This document shows, one piece after another, positions 1 to 6,634 of a DNA stretch of 64,000 nt (position 1 is the stretch's first letter; every line of letters begins with the position of its first letter). Origin of the DNA: Streptomyces sp. NBC_01431. GTDB lineage: Bacteria > Actinomycetota > Actinomycetes > Streptomycetales > Streptomycetaceae. The position numbers and the translations under genes were made by a program. Below the pieces are notes generated by a model. It searched no databases. It saw nothing but the letters and a program-made list of their open reading frames with translations, and was not told where the DNA came from. The DNA lies in contig NZ_CP109496.1 in the NCBI RefSeq assembly GCF_036231355.1, forward strand, positions 3,410,001 through 3,474,000. Direction: 5' to 3'.

Positions 1-424
1 GCTGCTCCGCCCGGAGATACGCGTCGACGCCCTCGATCGGCACGTGCGGGCCCGAGCCGAGTTCGCGCAGGGCGTCGTCGTGGCGGCGTTTGAGCTGGGG
101 ATCCGCGTAAAGGGACGCTGCGATCGGGAAGCTCTCCGCGTAGAACAGCGCGGCCTGGCGGGCGATCTCGGTCAGGTTCTCCTCGACCGAGCCCTCCCCC
201 GGCTCGGCGGCCAGCCGCGACACCAGCGGGCCCAGTTGGGGCAGCCGCTCGTTGAGGACCTTCACGAACAGGTCCTCCTTGCTCGCGAAGTGCTTGTAGA
301 GCGCGGCCTCCGAGCAGCCCGCGGCCTTCGCGATCTCTTTGGTCGTGGCCCGCGCGAGTCCAATGGTGTGCATGAGCTCGTGTGCCGCGTCGACGATGCG
401 GACCCGGGCCGGCGGCAACTGCAT
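1..424 (-). CDS. TetR-family transcriptional regulator, 3' end outside window
   Basis: The visible 141 codons begin at an ATG at 424 and read MQLPPARVRIVDAAHELM, followed by the TetR helix-turn-helix (TTKEIAKAAGCSEAALYKHF, about residues 27-46). The ligand-binding domain continues past the window edge. It is divergent from the NmrA-like reductase at 544, and two near-palindromes that could be its operators lie between them. The family binds DNA as a dimer and is released by a small molecule. Repression of itself and the reductase is inferred from position; the ligand cannot be guessed. Confidence 0.9.
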   Translation of the reverse strand, partial: MQLPPARVRIVDAAHELMHTIGLARATTKEIAKAAGCSEAALYKHFASKEDLFVKVLNERLPQLGPLVSRLAAEPGEGSVEENLTEIARQAALFYAESFPIAASLYADPQLKRRHDDALRELGSGPHVPIEGVDAYLRAEQ

Positions 425-447
425 GTGTGCTCCAACGGGGCTTGACG

Positions 448-469
448 AGTGGGTAAGTATTTACTCACT
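448..469. promoter_or_regulatory. Candidate TetR operator 1
   Basis: A 22-bp near-palindrome, AGTGGGTAAGTATTTACTCACT, sits 23 bp upstream of the TetR start. It is AT-rich for this genome and shares its TGAGTA/TACTCA core with the site at 486-503. Operator function is inferred. Confidence 0.6.
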
Positions 470-485
470 CTAGTGGGGAGGCGTG

Positions 486-503
486 GTGAGTGAATACTCA
501 CCC
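486..503. promoter_or_regulatory. Candidate TetR operator 2
   Basis: An 18-bp near-palindrome, GGTGAGTGAATACTCACC, with perfect 7-bp arms around GAAT, lies about 40 bp upstream of the reductase start. With the first site it would let one regulator control both divergent promoters. Confidence 0.6.
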
Positions 504-543
504 ACCTTTTCTCGGCCACTTACCGCCCTAGGAGGGTGACGCG

Positions 544-1176
544 ATGAAGCTCACGGTTTTCGGTGCCACAGGAGGCATCGGCCAGGAAATCGTCAAGCAG
601 GCGCTGGCTTCCGGTCACGAGGTGACGGCGGTCGTGCGCGACCCCGCGAGGTTCACGGTGACCGGCACCGGCCTCCAGGTCTTCCGGGCCGATCTGACCG
701 ACCCCGAATCACTGCGCGCCGCGGTCGCCGGGAGGCACGCCGTCCTGTCCGGGCTCGGCGCCCGCAAGCGCTCGGACGCGGGGGTCGCGGCCCGGCTCAC
801 GCGGTCGGTGATCGCCGCGATGGAGGCGGAGGGGACCCGGCGGCTGATCGTCGTGAGCGCGGCGCCGCTGGGGCCGGAGCCCGAGGGGCAGCCGCTCGTC
901 GACCGCCTCATGCTGTCCGCGATCGGCGCGCTGCTCAAGGGCGTCTACGACGACCTGCGCGTCATGGAGCAGGAACTGGCGCGCAGCGCGACCGACTGGA
1001 CGTCGGTGCGTCCGCCCCGGCTGCTCGACAAGCCGCTGACCGGGGCGTACCGGGTCACCGTCGGCGCGAATCCGCGCAGTGGGCGGCTGATCTCGCGGGC
1101 GGACGTGGCCCACGCGATGCTGGCGTTCGTCGACAACCCGGCGACGGTCAAGCAGGGCGTGGGGGTGGCCTACTGA
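544..1176 (+). CDS. NAD(P)H-binding oxidoreductase (NmrA-like atypical SDR)
   Basis: The 210-residue protein starts MKLTVFGATGGIGQEIVKQA, a Rossmann fold with the GATGGIG dinucleotide loop at residues 7-13. A GGAGGG ribosome site lies about 8 bp upstream. Length and the later VVSAAPLG segment fit atypical short-chain reductases of the NmrA/BVR-B type, which reduce small substrates or only sense NAD(P). No YxxxK pair is evident. Divergence from a TetR regulator with two palindromes suggests chemically induced expression. Substrate unknown. Confidence 0.85.
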   Translation: MKLTVFGATGGIGQEIVKQALASGHEVTAVVRDPARFTVTGTGLQVFRADLTDPESLRAAVAGRHAVLSGLGARKRSDAGVAARLTRSVIAAMEAEGTRRLIVVSAAPLGPEPEGQPLVDRLMLSAIGALLKGVYDDLRVMEQELARSATDWTSVRPPRLLDKPLTGAYRVTVGANPRSGRLISRADVAHAMLAFVDNPATVKQGVGVAY

Positions 1177-1202
1177 GGGCCGGGGAAGCGTTTTCGCGGG
1201 GG

Positions 1203-2258
1203 CTAGATCTCCACGCCAACCGCCACCGGCTCGTTCACCAGGGTCACTCCGAAGGCCTGCTCGACGCCCGCGACCACTTCGCGGGCCAGGGCCAGCAGGT
1301 CCTCGGTGGTGGCGCCGCCGCGGTTGGTGAGGGCGAGGGTGTGCTTCGTGGAGATGCGCGCCGGGCCGCTTCCGTACCCCTTGGTGAAGCCTGCCTTGTC
1401 GATCAGCCAGGCGGCGGAGGTCTTGGTGCGGTCGGCGCCCACCGGCCAAGCGGGGGGCGTGACCTCGGCGCCGAGGTGCTCCTGAGCGCGGGCGAGGAAG
1501 GCCTCGTACGCCTCGTTGGGCAGGATCGGGTTGGTGAAGAACGAGCCCGCCGACCAGGTGTCGTGGTCCTCGGGGTCGAGCACCATGCCCTTGCCCGCAC
1601 GCAGCTTCAGAACAGTCTCGCGGGCCATCGTGGCGGGCACCCGGTCGCCGGGCCGCACGCCGAGCGTGCGGGCGGTCTCGGCGTACTTGACCGGCGCGGA
1701 GAGGCCCCCGGCGTCCTCAAGCTCGAAGACGACGCGCAGCACGACGTAGCGGTCGGGGTGCTGCTTGAACCGGCTGTGCCGGTACGAGAAGTCGCATTCG
1801 GCGCCGGGGATGGTGACCTTGGTGCGGCTGTGGCGGTCGTAGGCGACGACGTGGGTGATGGTGCTGGAGACTTCCTGGCCGTACGCCCCGACGTTCTGGA
1901 TCGGGGTGGCGCCGGCCGAGCCGGGGATGCCGGCGAGGCACTCGATGCCGGCCAGTCCGGCCTCGACGCTCCTGGCGACGGCCTCGCTCCACACCTCGCC
2001 CGCGGCGAGCTCCAGGCGGGTCCCGTCGAGCTCGAACCCGCGGGTGGCGATGCGCAGTGCGGTACCGGCGAAGCCCTTGTCCCCGATGAGCAGGTTGCTG
2101 CCGCCGCCGATGACGAGCAGCGGGGTGCCGCTGTCGTCGGCCTCGCGTACGGCGTCGATCACCTCGGCGTCGGTGGTGGCCGTCACCAGCCGGTCCGCCG
2201 GGCCGCCGAGGCGGAGGGTGGTCAGGGGGGCGAGGGGGGCGTCGTGAAGTTCCTGCAC
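1203..2258 (-). CDS. murB: UDP-N-acetylenolpyruvoylglucosamine reductase MurB
   Basis: MurB reduces UDP-GlcNAc-enolpyruvate to UDP-MurNAc with NADPH and FAD in the cytoplasm, the second committed step of peptidoglycan synthesis. The 351 residues contain the FAD-binding GGGSNLLIGDKG and GIPGSAGATPIQNVGAYGQE, the substrate loop YRHSRFK, the catalytic-serine segment SAGSFFTNP, and AAWLIDKAGFTKG. I chose the GTG at 2258 (VQELHDAPLAPLTTLRLGG), which begins where MurB homology begins. The open frame upstream runs through a tandem repeat and looks non-coding. It is probably monocistronic and convergent with the reductase at 544. Confidence 0.96.
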   Translation of the reverse strand: MQELHDAPLAPLTTLRLGGPADRLVTATTDAEVIDAVREADDSGTPLLVIGGGSNLLIGDKGFAGTALRIATRGFELDGTRLELAAGEVWSEAVARSVEAGLAGIECLAGIPGSAGATPIQNVGAYGQEVSSTITHVVAYDRHSRTKVTIPGAECDFSYRHSRFKQHPDRYVVLRVVFELEDAGGLSAPVKYAETARTLGVRPGDRVPATMARETVLKLRAGKGMVLDPEDHDTWSAGSFFTNPILPNEAYEAFLARAQEHLGAEVTPPAWPVGADRTKTSAAWLIDKAGFTKGYGSGPARISTKHTLALTNRGGATTEDLLALAREVVAGVEQAFGVTLVNEPVAVGVEI

Positions 2259-2408
2259 GGGGTCCAGCGTACGGGGGCGTCCGAGCGGGGCCGCGCAGCC
2301 CTGCGGCCGGTGGCGGTGGAGGGGTTCACGCCGAGCTGGTGCCGGGGTGTCCACGAGGTGGCACACCTCGGCGGACTTGGGCCCACTGGCGCATCCCCGC
2401 CCGGCCCG

Positions 2409-2567
2409 GAGATTCGCCAGGACCGGACGGGGATTCGCCAGGGGCAGGCGGGGATTCGGCAAGGACGGACGGGGATGCCGGGCGGGATTCGCCAGGGACG
2501 GGCCGGGACCCGTTAGGGGCGGGCGGGGATTCGCCAGGGACGGACAGGAACTCGGCACGGGCGAGCG
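2409..2567. repeat. Degenerate 21-bp tandem repeat array
   Basis: Seven 21-bp units and one 12-bp partial run head to tail, with consensus GGGATTCGCCAGGGACGG plus three bases. The array ends one base before the stop codon of the MFS gene and lies upstream of murB. On the minus strand it keeps frame and would read as PSLANPR heptads joined to murB, but no MurB carries such a leader as far as I know. It may be a spacer, a regulatory repeat or a slippage relic. Confidence 0.75.
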
Positions 2568-2568
2568 T

Positions 2569-4068
2569 TCAGCCCACCAGTTCCGCCACCTCCGCCGGGG
2601 CCCGCTCCCCCGAGCGGTCCCGGGTCGCGCGCCCCGGGAGCAGCGCCGCGGCGATGGCCGCCACCGCGACCACCCCCGCGCCCACCCACAGCGCCGGGCC
2701 GAGGCCGTCGACGAAGGCCTGCGCCGACCCGTATCCGCCCTGCGCGGAGAAGACCGAGGCCAGCACGGCGATGCCGAGCGCGCCGCCGACCTCCCGCAGC
2801 GCGTTGTTCGCGCCGGAGGCGATGCCCTGCTCGGAGGGCCGCACGCTGGACATCACCAGGTTGGCCGCCGGCGCGAAGTACAGCCCCATGCCGATGCCGC
2901 TGATGACGAGCGCCGGGAGCTGGGCCCCGTACGACACGTCGGGCGAGATGATCACTGCGAACCAGGCGAGGCCGAGTGCCTGGAGCGCGAGGCCCGTCGC
3001 GACGACCGGCCGGCCGCCGATCCGGTCGGAGAGGTAACCCGCGATGGGCGCGGCGATCATCGGCATCCCGGTCCAGGGCAGCATCCGCAGTCCCGCCTCG
3101 GTGGGCGAGTAGCCGATGACGTTCTGCAGGAACTGGCTGAGCAGGAAGATCGAGCCGAACATCCCGACGAACATCAGCAGGCTCGCCGCGTTGATCGCGG
3201 AGAACGCCCGGCTGCGGAACAGCCGCATCGGCAGCATCGGGTCGGCACTGCGCATGCCGTGGCGTACGAAGGCCGCGAGGAGGGCGGCTCCCGCGATCAG
3301 GCCGGTGAGCACGGTCGGGCTGGTCCAGCCGTCGGGGTTGCCGCGGATCAGCGCGTACACGATTCCGAAGAGGCCGCCGCTGGCGAGCAGGGTGCCGGTG
3401 ATGTCGAGCGGCGCACCGGTGCCGTACGACTCGGCGAGGCGGAGGCGGGCCAGCGGAAGCACGACCAGGCCGAGCGGAACGTTCAGCCAGAAGATCCACT
3501 GCCAGGACACGTGCTCGGTCAGGCTGCCGCCGATCAGCGGTCCCGAGGCCACCGCGAGTCCGTTGACCGCGCCCCAGATCCCGTACATCATCCCGCGCTT
3601 GGCGGCGGGCACGGCCGCGGTGAGCAGGGTGAGCGTCAGCGGCATCATGATCGCGGCGCCGACCCCCTGTATCGCGCGGGCCGCGATCAGGCCGTTGATC
3701 CCGGGCGCGAGCGCCGCGGCGGCCGAGGCCCCGGTGAAGATCGTCAGCCCGGTGATGAAGAGCCTGCGCCGCCCGAACCGGTCCCCCAGCGCCGCGCCGA
3801 ACATCAGCAGCACCGCGAAGGTGAGGGTGTACGCGCTCACCGTCCATTCGAGGTCGTCCAGCGCCCCGCCCAGATCCTGGCGGATGGAGGGGAGCGCGGT
3901 GGTGACGACGAGGTTGTCGAGGGCCGCCATGAAGCCGGCGACGCTGGTGATGACCAGCGCCCAGACCGCACCTGCGCGCCGGGGCCCTGTGCCGTGGTGC
4001 TCATGGTGCTTGTCCTGCTCGTGGTGCTCATGGTGCTCGTGGTTCGGCTGTTCAGACCGCTCGGACAT
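2569..4068 (-). CDS. DHA2-family (EmrB/QacA) MFS drug efflux transporter
   Basis: The 499-residue protein has the length and helix pattern of 14-TM drug:proton antiporters. It shows motif C-like TM1 (GFMAALDNLVVTTALPSIR, D about 51), motif A (GDRFGRRRLF) and the ARAIQGVGAAIMMPLTL segment. These pumps export lipophilic drugs using proton motive force. The cytoplasmic N-terminus is unusual: residues 10-25 are nearly all His, Glu and Asp. It follows a TetR gene on the same strand, and the 96-bp gap holds a TTAGT-N8-ACTAA site, so repression by that regulator is likely. Confidence 0.92.
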   Translation of the reverse strand: MSERSEQPNHEHHEHHEQDKHHEHHGTGPRRAGAVWALVITSVAGFMAALDNLVVTTALPSIRQDLGGALDDLEWTVSAYTLTFAVLLMFGAALGDRFGRRRLFITGLTIFTGASAAAALAPGINGLIAARAIQGVGAAIMMPLTLTLLTAAVPAAKRGMMYGIWGAVNGLAVASGPLIGGSLTEHVSWQWIFWLNVPLGLVVLPLARLRLAESYGTGAPLDITGTLLASGGLFGIVYALIRGNPDGWTSPTVLTGLIAGAALLAAFVRHGMRSADPMLPMRLFRSRAFSAINAASLLMFVGMFGSIFLLSQFLQNVIGYSPTEAGLRMLPWTGMPMIAAPIAGYLSDRIGGRPVVATGLALQALGLAWFAVIISPDVSYGAQLPALVISGIGMGLYFAPAANLVMSSVRPSEQGIASGANNALREVGGALGIAVLASVFSAQGGYGSAQAFVDGLGPALWVGAGVVAVAAIAAALLPGRATRDRSGERAPAEVAELVG

Positions 4069-4106
4069 CGCTCCCCCTGGAGATCTCGGGATGGATCGGT
4101 TCGTGA

Positions 4107-4124
4107 TTAGTTATTGATGACTAA
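4107..4124. promoter_or_regulatory. Candidate TetR operator before the MFS gene
   Basis: TTAGTTATTGATGACTAA, inverted TTAGT/ACTAA arms with an 8-bp spacer, 38 bp upstream of the transporter start. The same arms and spacing recur at 4751-4768 ahead of the regulator gene. Two copies at the two expected promoters argue for a real operator. Confidence 0.7.
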
Positions 4125-4164
4125 CTTCAGCGGCCACGCAAAAGCGCGGGCCCCGCCCGCCGGT

Positions 4165-4740
4165 TCAGGCCTTGCGGGGGTCCGGCTGCTTCGGCTGGGC
4201 CGATTCGTAGAAGCCCGTCCACACCCGGTCCTCGGCCGAAAACCCCAGCGCCACAAAGGTGTTGATGAGCATTCCGTACGCCAGAAACGTCGTGGTCTCG
4301 GCCACGTCGGCGCCGAGGGCCAGATGGATCGCGTCGTACAACTCCATCCACCCGGCCCGGACGGCCACGCCGAACTCGTGGTCCCCGGCCGCCTCCGCGG
4401 AGGCCACGGCCACATAGGTCTGCATCTGCATGAGCAGCTTGTCCCGGTCCTCGGCGATGAGCGCCTGGTAGGCCGCGCTCATGGCGCGCAGCGCCTCCTC
4501 GCCCTCCAGCCCGTGCGCCGCTTCCCGGAAGACCGCGACGGTCTCCTCGATGCAGCGGCCGGAGGCGGCGAGGAAGATGGCCTGCTTGTTCGGGAACAGG
4601 CGGAAGAGGTACGGCTGCGAGACGCCCACCCGCTTGGCGATCGCCTCGGTGGAGGTGCCGTGATAGCCGCCACGGGCGAATTCGACCATCGCCGCGCGGA
4701 TGACGCTCTCGCGCCGCTCCTCTGCACTCATCCTGACCAT
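4165..4740 (-). CDS. TetR-family repressor of the adjacent MFS pump
   Basis: The TetR HTH lies near the N-terminus (STEAIAKRVGVSQPYLFRLF), followed by an all-helical ligand domain; 191 residues from the ATG at 4740 (MVRMSAEERRES). A TTG further upstream is in frame, but it falls inside the TTAGT-N8-ACTAA site and lacks a ribosome site. No good Shine-Dalgarno precedes 4740 either, so the mRNA may be leaderless, or the ATG at 4731 may be used. Control of the pump gene 96 bp downstream and of itself is inferred from the shared operator. Confidence 0.9.
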   Translation of the reverse strand: MVRMSAEERRESVIRAAMVEFARGGYHGTSTEAIAKRVGVSQPYLFRLFPNKQAIFLAASGRCIEETVAVFREAAHGLEGEEALRAMSAAYQALIAEDRDKLLMQMQTYVAVASAEAAGDHEFGVAVRAGWMELYDAIHLALGADVAETTTFLAYGMLINTFVALGFSAEDRVWTGFYESAQPKQPDPRKA

Positions 4741-4750
4741 GGAGGATAAG

Positions 4751-4768
4751 TTAGTGGCCAATCACTAA
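4751..4768. promoter_or_regulatory. Candidate autoregulatory TetR operator
   Basis: TTAGTGGCCAATCACTAA, with inverted 6-bp arms TTAGTG/CACTAA, ends 10 bp upstream of the chosen regulator start. It matches the arms and spacing of the site at 4107-4124. Confidence 0.7.
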
Positions 4769-4907
4769 GTAAGTCAACGGGCGGTACGGGACAGACCGGA
4801 GCGGTAGGGGGCGACCAGCCTCACCCGCACGGCCCCGGAGGCGGGGAGGAGGCAACCGGGACCCGCCCGCAAGGCTCCGGAAGCGGGGGCCTCCGGAGCC
4901 ACTGGCC

Positions 4908-5342
4908 TCACGCCAGCCGGACCACCGCTCGCGCCATGCCGAGCACCTTCTGGCCCGCGCTCATCGCGGTGATGTCGACGCGTACCGTGCGCGCCTCGTC
5001 GTCCAGTTTCGCCGCCACCTTCGCACTGACCTCGATCAGTGCCCCGGTCTCGTCGTTGGGGACGACGACCGGCTTGGTGAAGCGCACGCCGTACTCGGCC
5101 ACCGCGCCCGGGTCGCCGGCCCAGTCAGTGACCACACGCGCCGCCTCCGCCATCGTGAACATGCCGTGCGCGATGACGTCGGGCAGCCCGACCTCCTTCG
5201 CGAACTTCTCGTTCCAGTGGATCGGGTTGAAGTCGCCGGAGGCGCCCGCGTACCGGACGAGCGTGGCACGGCTGACGGGGAAGGACCGGGCCGGCAGTTC
5301 GGTGCCGGTCTCGACGTCCTCGTAACGGATCTTCGCGGTCAT
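4908..5342 (-). CDS. MaoC-family dehydratase, catalytic (HadB-like) subunit
   Basis: A 144-residue single hot-dog fold starting MTAKIRYEDVETG at 5342. It contains the hydratase-2 signature YAGASGDFNPIHWNEKFAKE, with the catalytic Asp and His of (R)-specific enoyl hydratases. Family members dehydrate (3R)-hydroxyacyl thioesters, in mycobacteria as HadAB in type II fatty acid synthesis. The upstream gene, 5 bp away, encodes a partner lacking the catalytic His, so a heterodimer is expected. The route served in this organism is uncertain. Confidence 0.9.
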   Translation of the reverse strand: MTAKIRYEDVETGTELPARSFPVSRATLVRYAGASGDFNPIHWNEKFAKEVGLPDVIAHGMFTMAEAARVVTDWAGDPGAVAEYGVRFTKPVVVPNDETGALIEVSAKVAAKLDDEARTVRVDITAMSAGQKVLGMARAVVRLA

Positions 5343-5347
5343 CCGCC

Positions 5348-5800
5348 TCACGCCCCCTCTGCCGCTCGGGACACCAGCTTGGTCCACGCGGTCACGACGT
5401 GTTCGCCGGCCTCGTCGTGGACCTCGCCCCGGATGTCCAGGATGTCGTTGCCCGCGAGGGACTTGATCGCCTCGATGGTCGAGGCCACCGTCAGCCGGTC
5501 ACCCGCGCGGACGGGCCGGGTGTACGCGAACTTCTGGTCGCCGTGCACGACCCGGCTGTAGTCCAGACCGAGCTGCGGGTCCTCGATGACCTGCCCCGCC
5601 GCCGCGAACGTGATCGCGAACACGAAGGTCGGCGGCGCGATCACATCGGTGTGGCCGAGCGCCTTGGCCGCCTCGGGGTCGGTGTAGGCGGGGTTGTCGT
5701 CCCCGACCGCCACGGCGAACTCGCGAATCTTCTCCCGGCCGACCTCGTACGGAGCGGTGGGCGGATAGGTCCGCCCCACGAAGGACTGATCGAGCGCCAT
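5348..5800 (-). CDS. MaoC N-terminal-domain dehydratase (HadA-like) subunit
   Basis: The 150-residue protein (MALDQSFVGRTYPP) has a hot-dog fold. At the signature position it reads AVGDDNPAYTDPEAAKALG, so the catalytic His is Tyr, as in the substrate-binding HadA subunit of actinobacterial dehydratases. It is the first gene of a two-gene operon with the HadB-like subunit. A strong hairpin at 5899-5935 separates it from rpmG, so it probably has its own promoter in the 98-bp gap. Confidence 0.9.
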   Translation of the reverse strand: MALDQSFVGRTYPPTAPYEVGREKIREFAVAVGDDNPAYTDPEAAKALGHTDVIAPPTFVFAITFAAAGQVIEDPQLGLDYSRVVHGDQKFAYTRPVRAGDRLTVASTIEAIKSLAGNDILDIRGEVHDEAGEHVVTAWTKLVSRAAEGA

Positions 5801-5898
5801 CGGCTGGCTACCTCCTGCGAATGGGGGTGGGTTCTCGCACCGAATCTAGTCGTACGGCCGTTCCTGGAACTGGTCGTACGGAGTGGCCGTATCAACGC

Positions 5899-5935
5899 CG
5901 AGAGGCCGCTCCCCGGTGTGGGGAACGGCCTCTCG
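5899..5935 (-). terminator. Terminator after rpmG
   Basis: Arms CGAGAGGCCG and CGGCCTCTCG, extended inwards by CTCCCC/GGGGA, form a long GC-rich stem 28 bp downstream of the rpmG stop. No long U-tract follows, which is common in Streptomyces. Confidence 0.8.
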
Positions 5936-5962
5936 AACGAGCCTGAGTGCCAGACGCCGTAA

Positions 5963-6127
5963 TTAACGGGTCTCGCGGTGCGCGGTGTGCGAGTTGCAGC
6001 GCGGGCAGTGCTTCTTCATCTCAAGACGGTCCGGGTTGTTACGCCGGTTCTTCTTGGTGATGTAGTTCCGCTCCTTGCACTCCACGCAGGCCAGCGTGAT
6101 CTTCGGGCGGACGTCGGTGGCAGCCAC
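5963..6127 (-). CDS. rpmG: 50S ribosomal protein L33 (zinc-binding form)
   Basis: The 54-residue basic protein starts at a GTG at 6127 ([20 protein letters not shown]), with AAGGAG 8 bp upstream. The frame is open further upstream, but that extension has no ribosome site. Two pairs, CVEC and CPRC, form the zinc site of the C+ form, which zinc-replete actinobacteria use; cysteine-free paralogues are made under zinc limitation. It lies downstream of tRNA-Met but is separated from it by a terminator. Confidence 0.97.
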
Positions 6128-6173
6128 GTGAGTGCTCCTTGACGGACGGGTTGACGGATGAACGCATAAAAGA

Positions 6174-6209
6174 GTAGCCGATCGAAGGACCGACCCCACA
6201 ATCGGCTAC
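6174..6209 (-). terminator. Terminator after tRNA-Met
   Basis: Perfect 9-bp arms, GTAGCCGAT and ATCGGCTAC, surround an 18-nt loop and are followed on the minus strand by TCTTTTAT. This is the most classical intrinsic terminator in the window and separates the tRNA genes from rpmG. Confidence 0.85.
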
Positions 6210-6215
6210 CGTGTG

Positions 6216-6288
6216 TAGCGGTGACCGGACTTGAACCGGTGACACAGCGATTATGAGCCGCTTGCTCTACCGACTGAGCTACACCGCT
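6216..6288 (-). tRNA. tRNA-Met (CAT), elongator-type
   Basis: A 73-nt cloverleaf. Acceptor arms AGCGGTG/CACCGCT pair fully, the D arm is GTAGCTCAGTCGGTAGAGC, the anticodon loop CTCATAA gives CAT, and the T arm is CCGGTTCAAGTCCGG. A fully paired acceptor end argues for an elongator rather than an initiator. The CCA end is not encoded. Confidence 0.96.
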
Positions 6289-6300
6289 TTGACACGGAGT

Positions 6301-6320
6301 CCCTCACCCGAAGGTGAGGG
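6301..6320 (-). other. Perfect hairpin between two tRNA genes
   Basis: CCCTCACC-CGAA-GGTGAGGG, an 8-bp stem with a tetraloop, lies 12 bp after tRNA-Thr and 12 bp before tRNA-Met. It could end tRNA-Thr transcripts or mark a processing site in a joint precursor. It lacks a U-tract. Confidence 0.6.
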
Positions 6321-6332
6321 CTTCCGCACCAG

Positions 6333-6405
6333 AGCCCCAATACGGAATCGAACCGTAGACCTTCTCCTTACCATGGAGACGCTCTACCGACTGAGCTATT
6401 GGGGC
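6333..6405 (-). tRNA. tRNA-Thr (GGT)
   Basis: A 73-nt cloverleaf with acceptor GCCCCAA/TTGGGGC, D arm TAGCTCAGTCGGTAGAGC, anticodon loop ATGGTAA (GGT, decoding ACC/ACU) and T arm ACGGTTCGATTCCGT. It is upstream of tRNA-Met on the same strand. Confidence 0.96.
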
Positions 6406-6634
6406 GAGCGATGAAGACATTACACGGTCCCTCGCCGATCGCCCAAATCCGTTTCGCACCGCCCACCGGGCCGCCTCCAGGGGCCCCGCCCCACCTGTCC
6501 CGTAGGCCACTCAGGGCCACGCCGGTACGACTATTCCGCTCCTCCTCGATGCGCGGGGTGAGCGCCCCTAGGCTCACCTCACGCTGCGTGATCTTGGCCC
6601 CGGGCCCGATCACCCGAGCCCGATCAGGAGCGCG

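Noticed and set aside
2347..4110. A 587-codon plus-strand frame opposite the MFS pump
   Set aside because: Shadow of the pump gene; low-complexity Arg/Gly/Asp sequence, no ribosome site, no homology pattern.
4741..4761. TTG start seven codons upstream for the TetR gene at 4165-4740
   Set aside because: It lies inside the TTAGT-N8-ACTAA site, lacks a ribosome site and adds no conserved residues.
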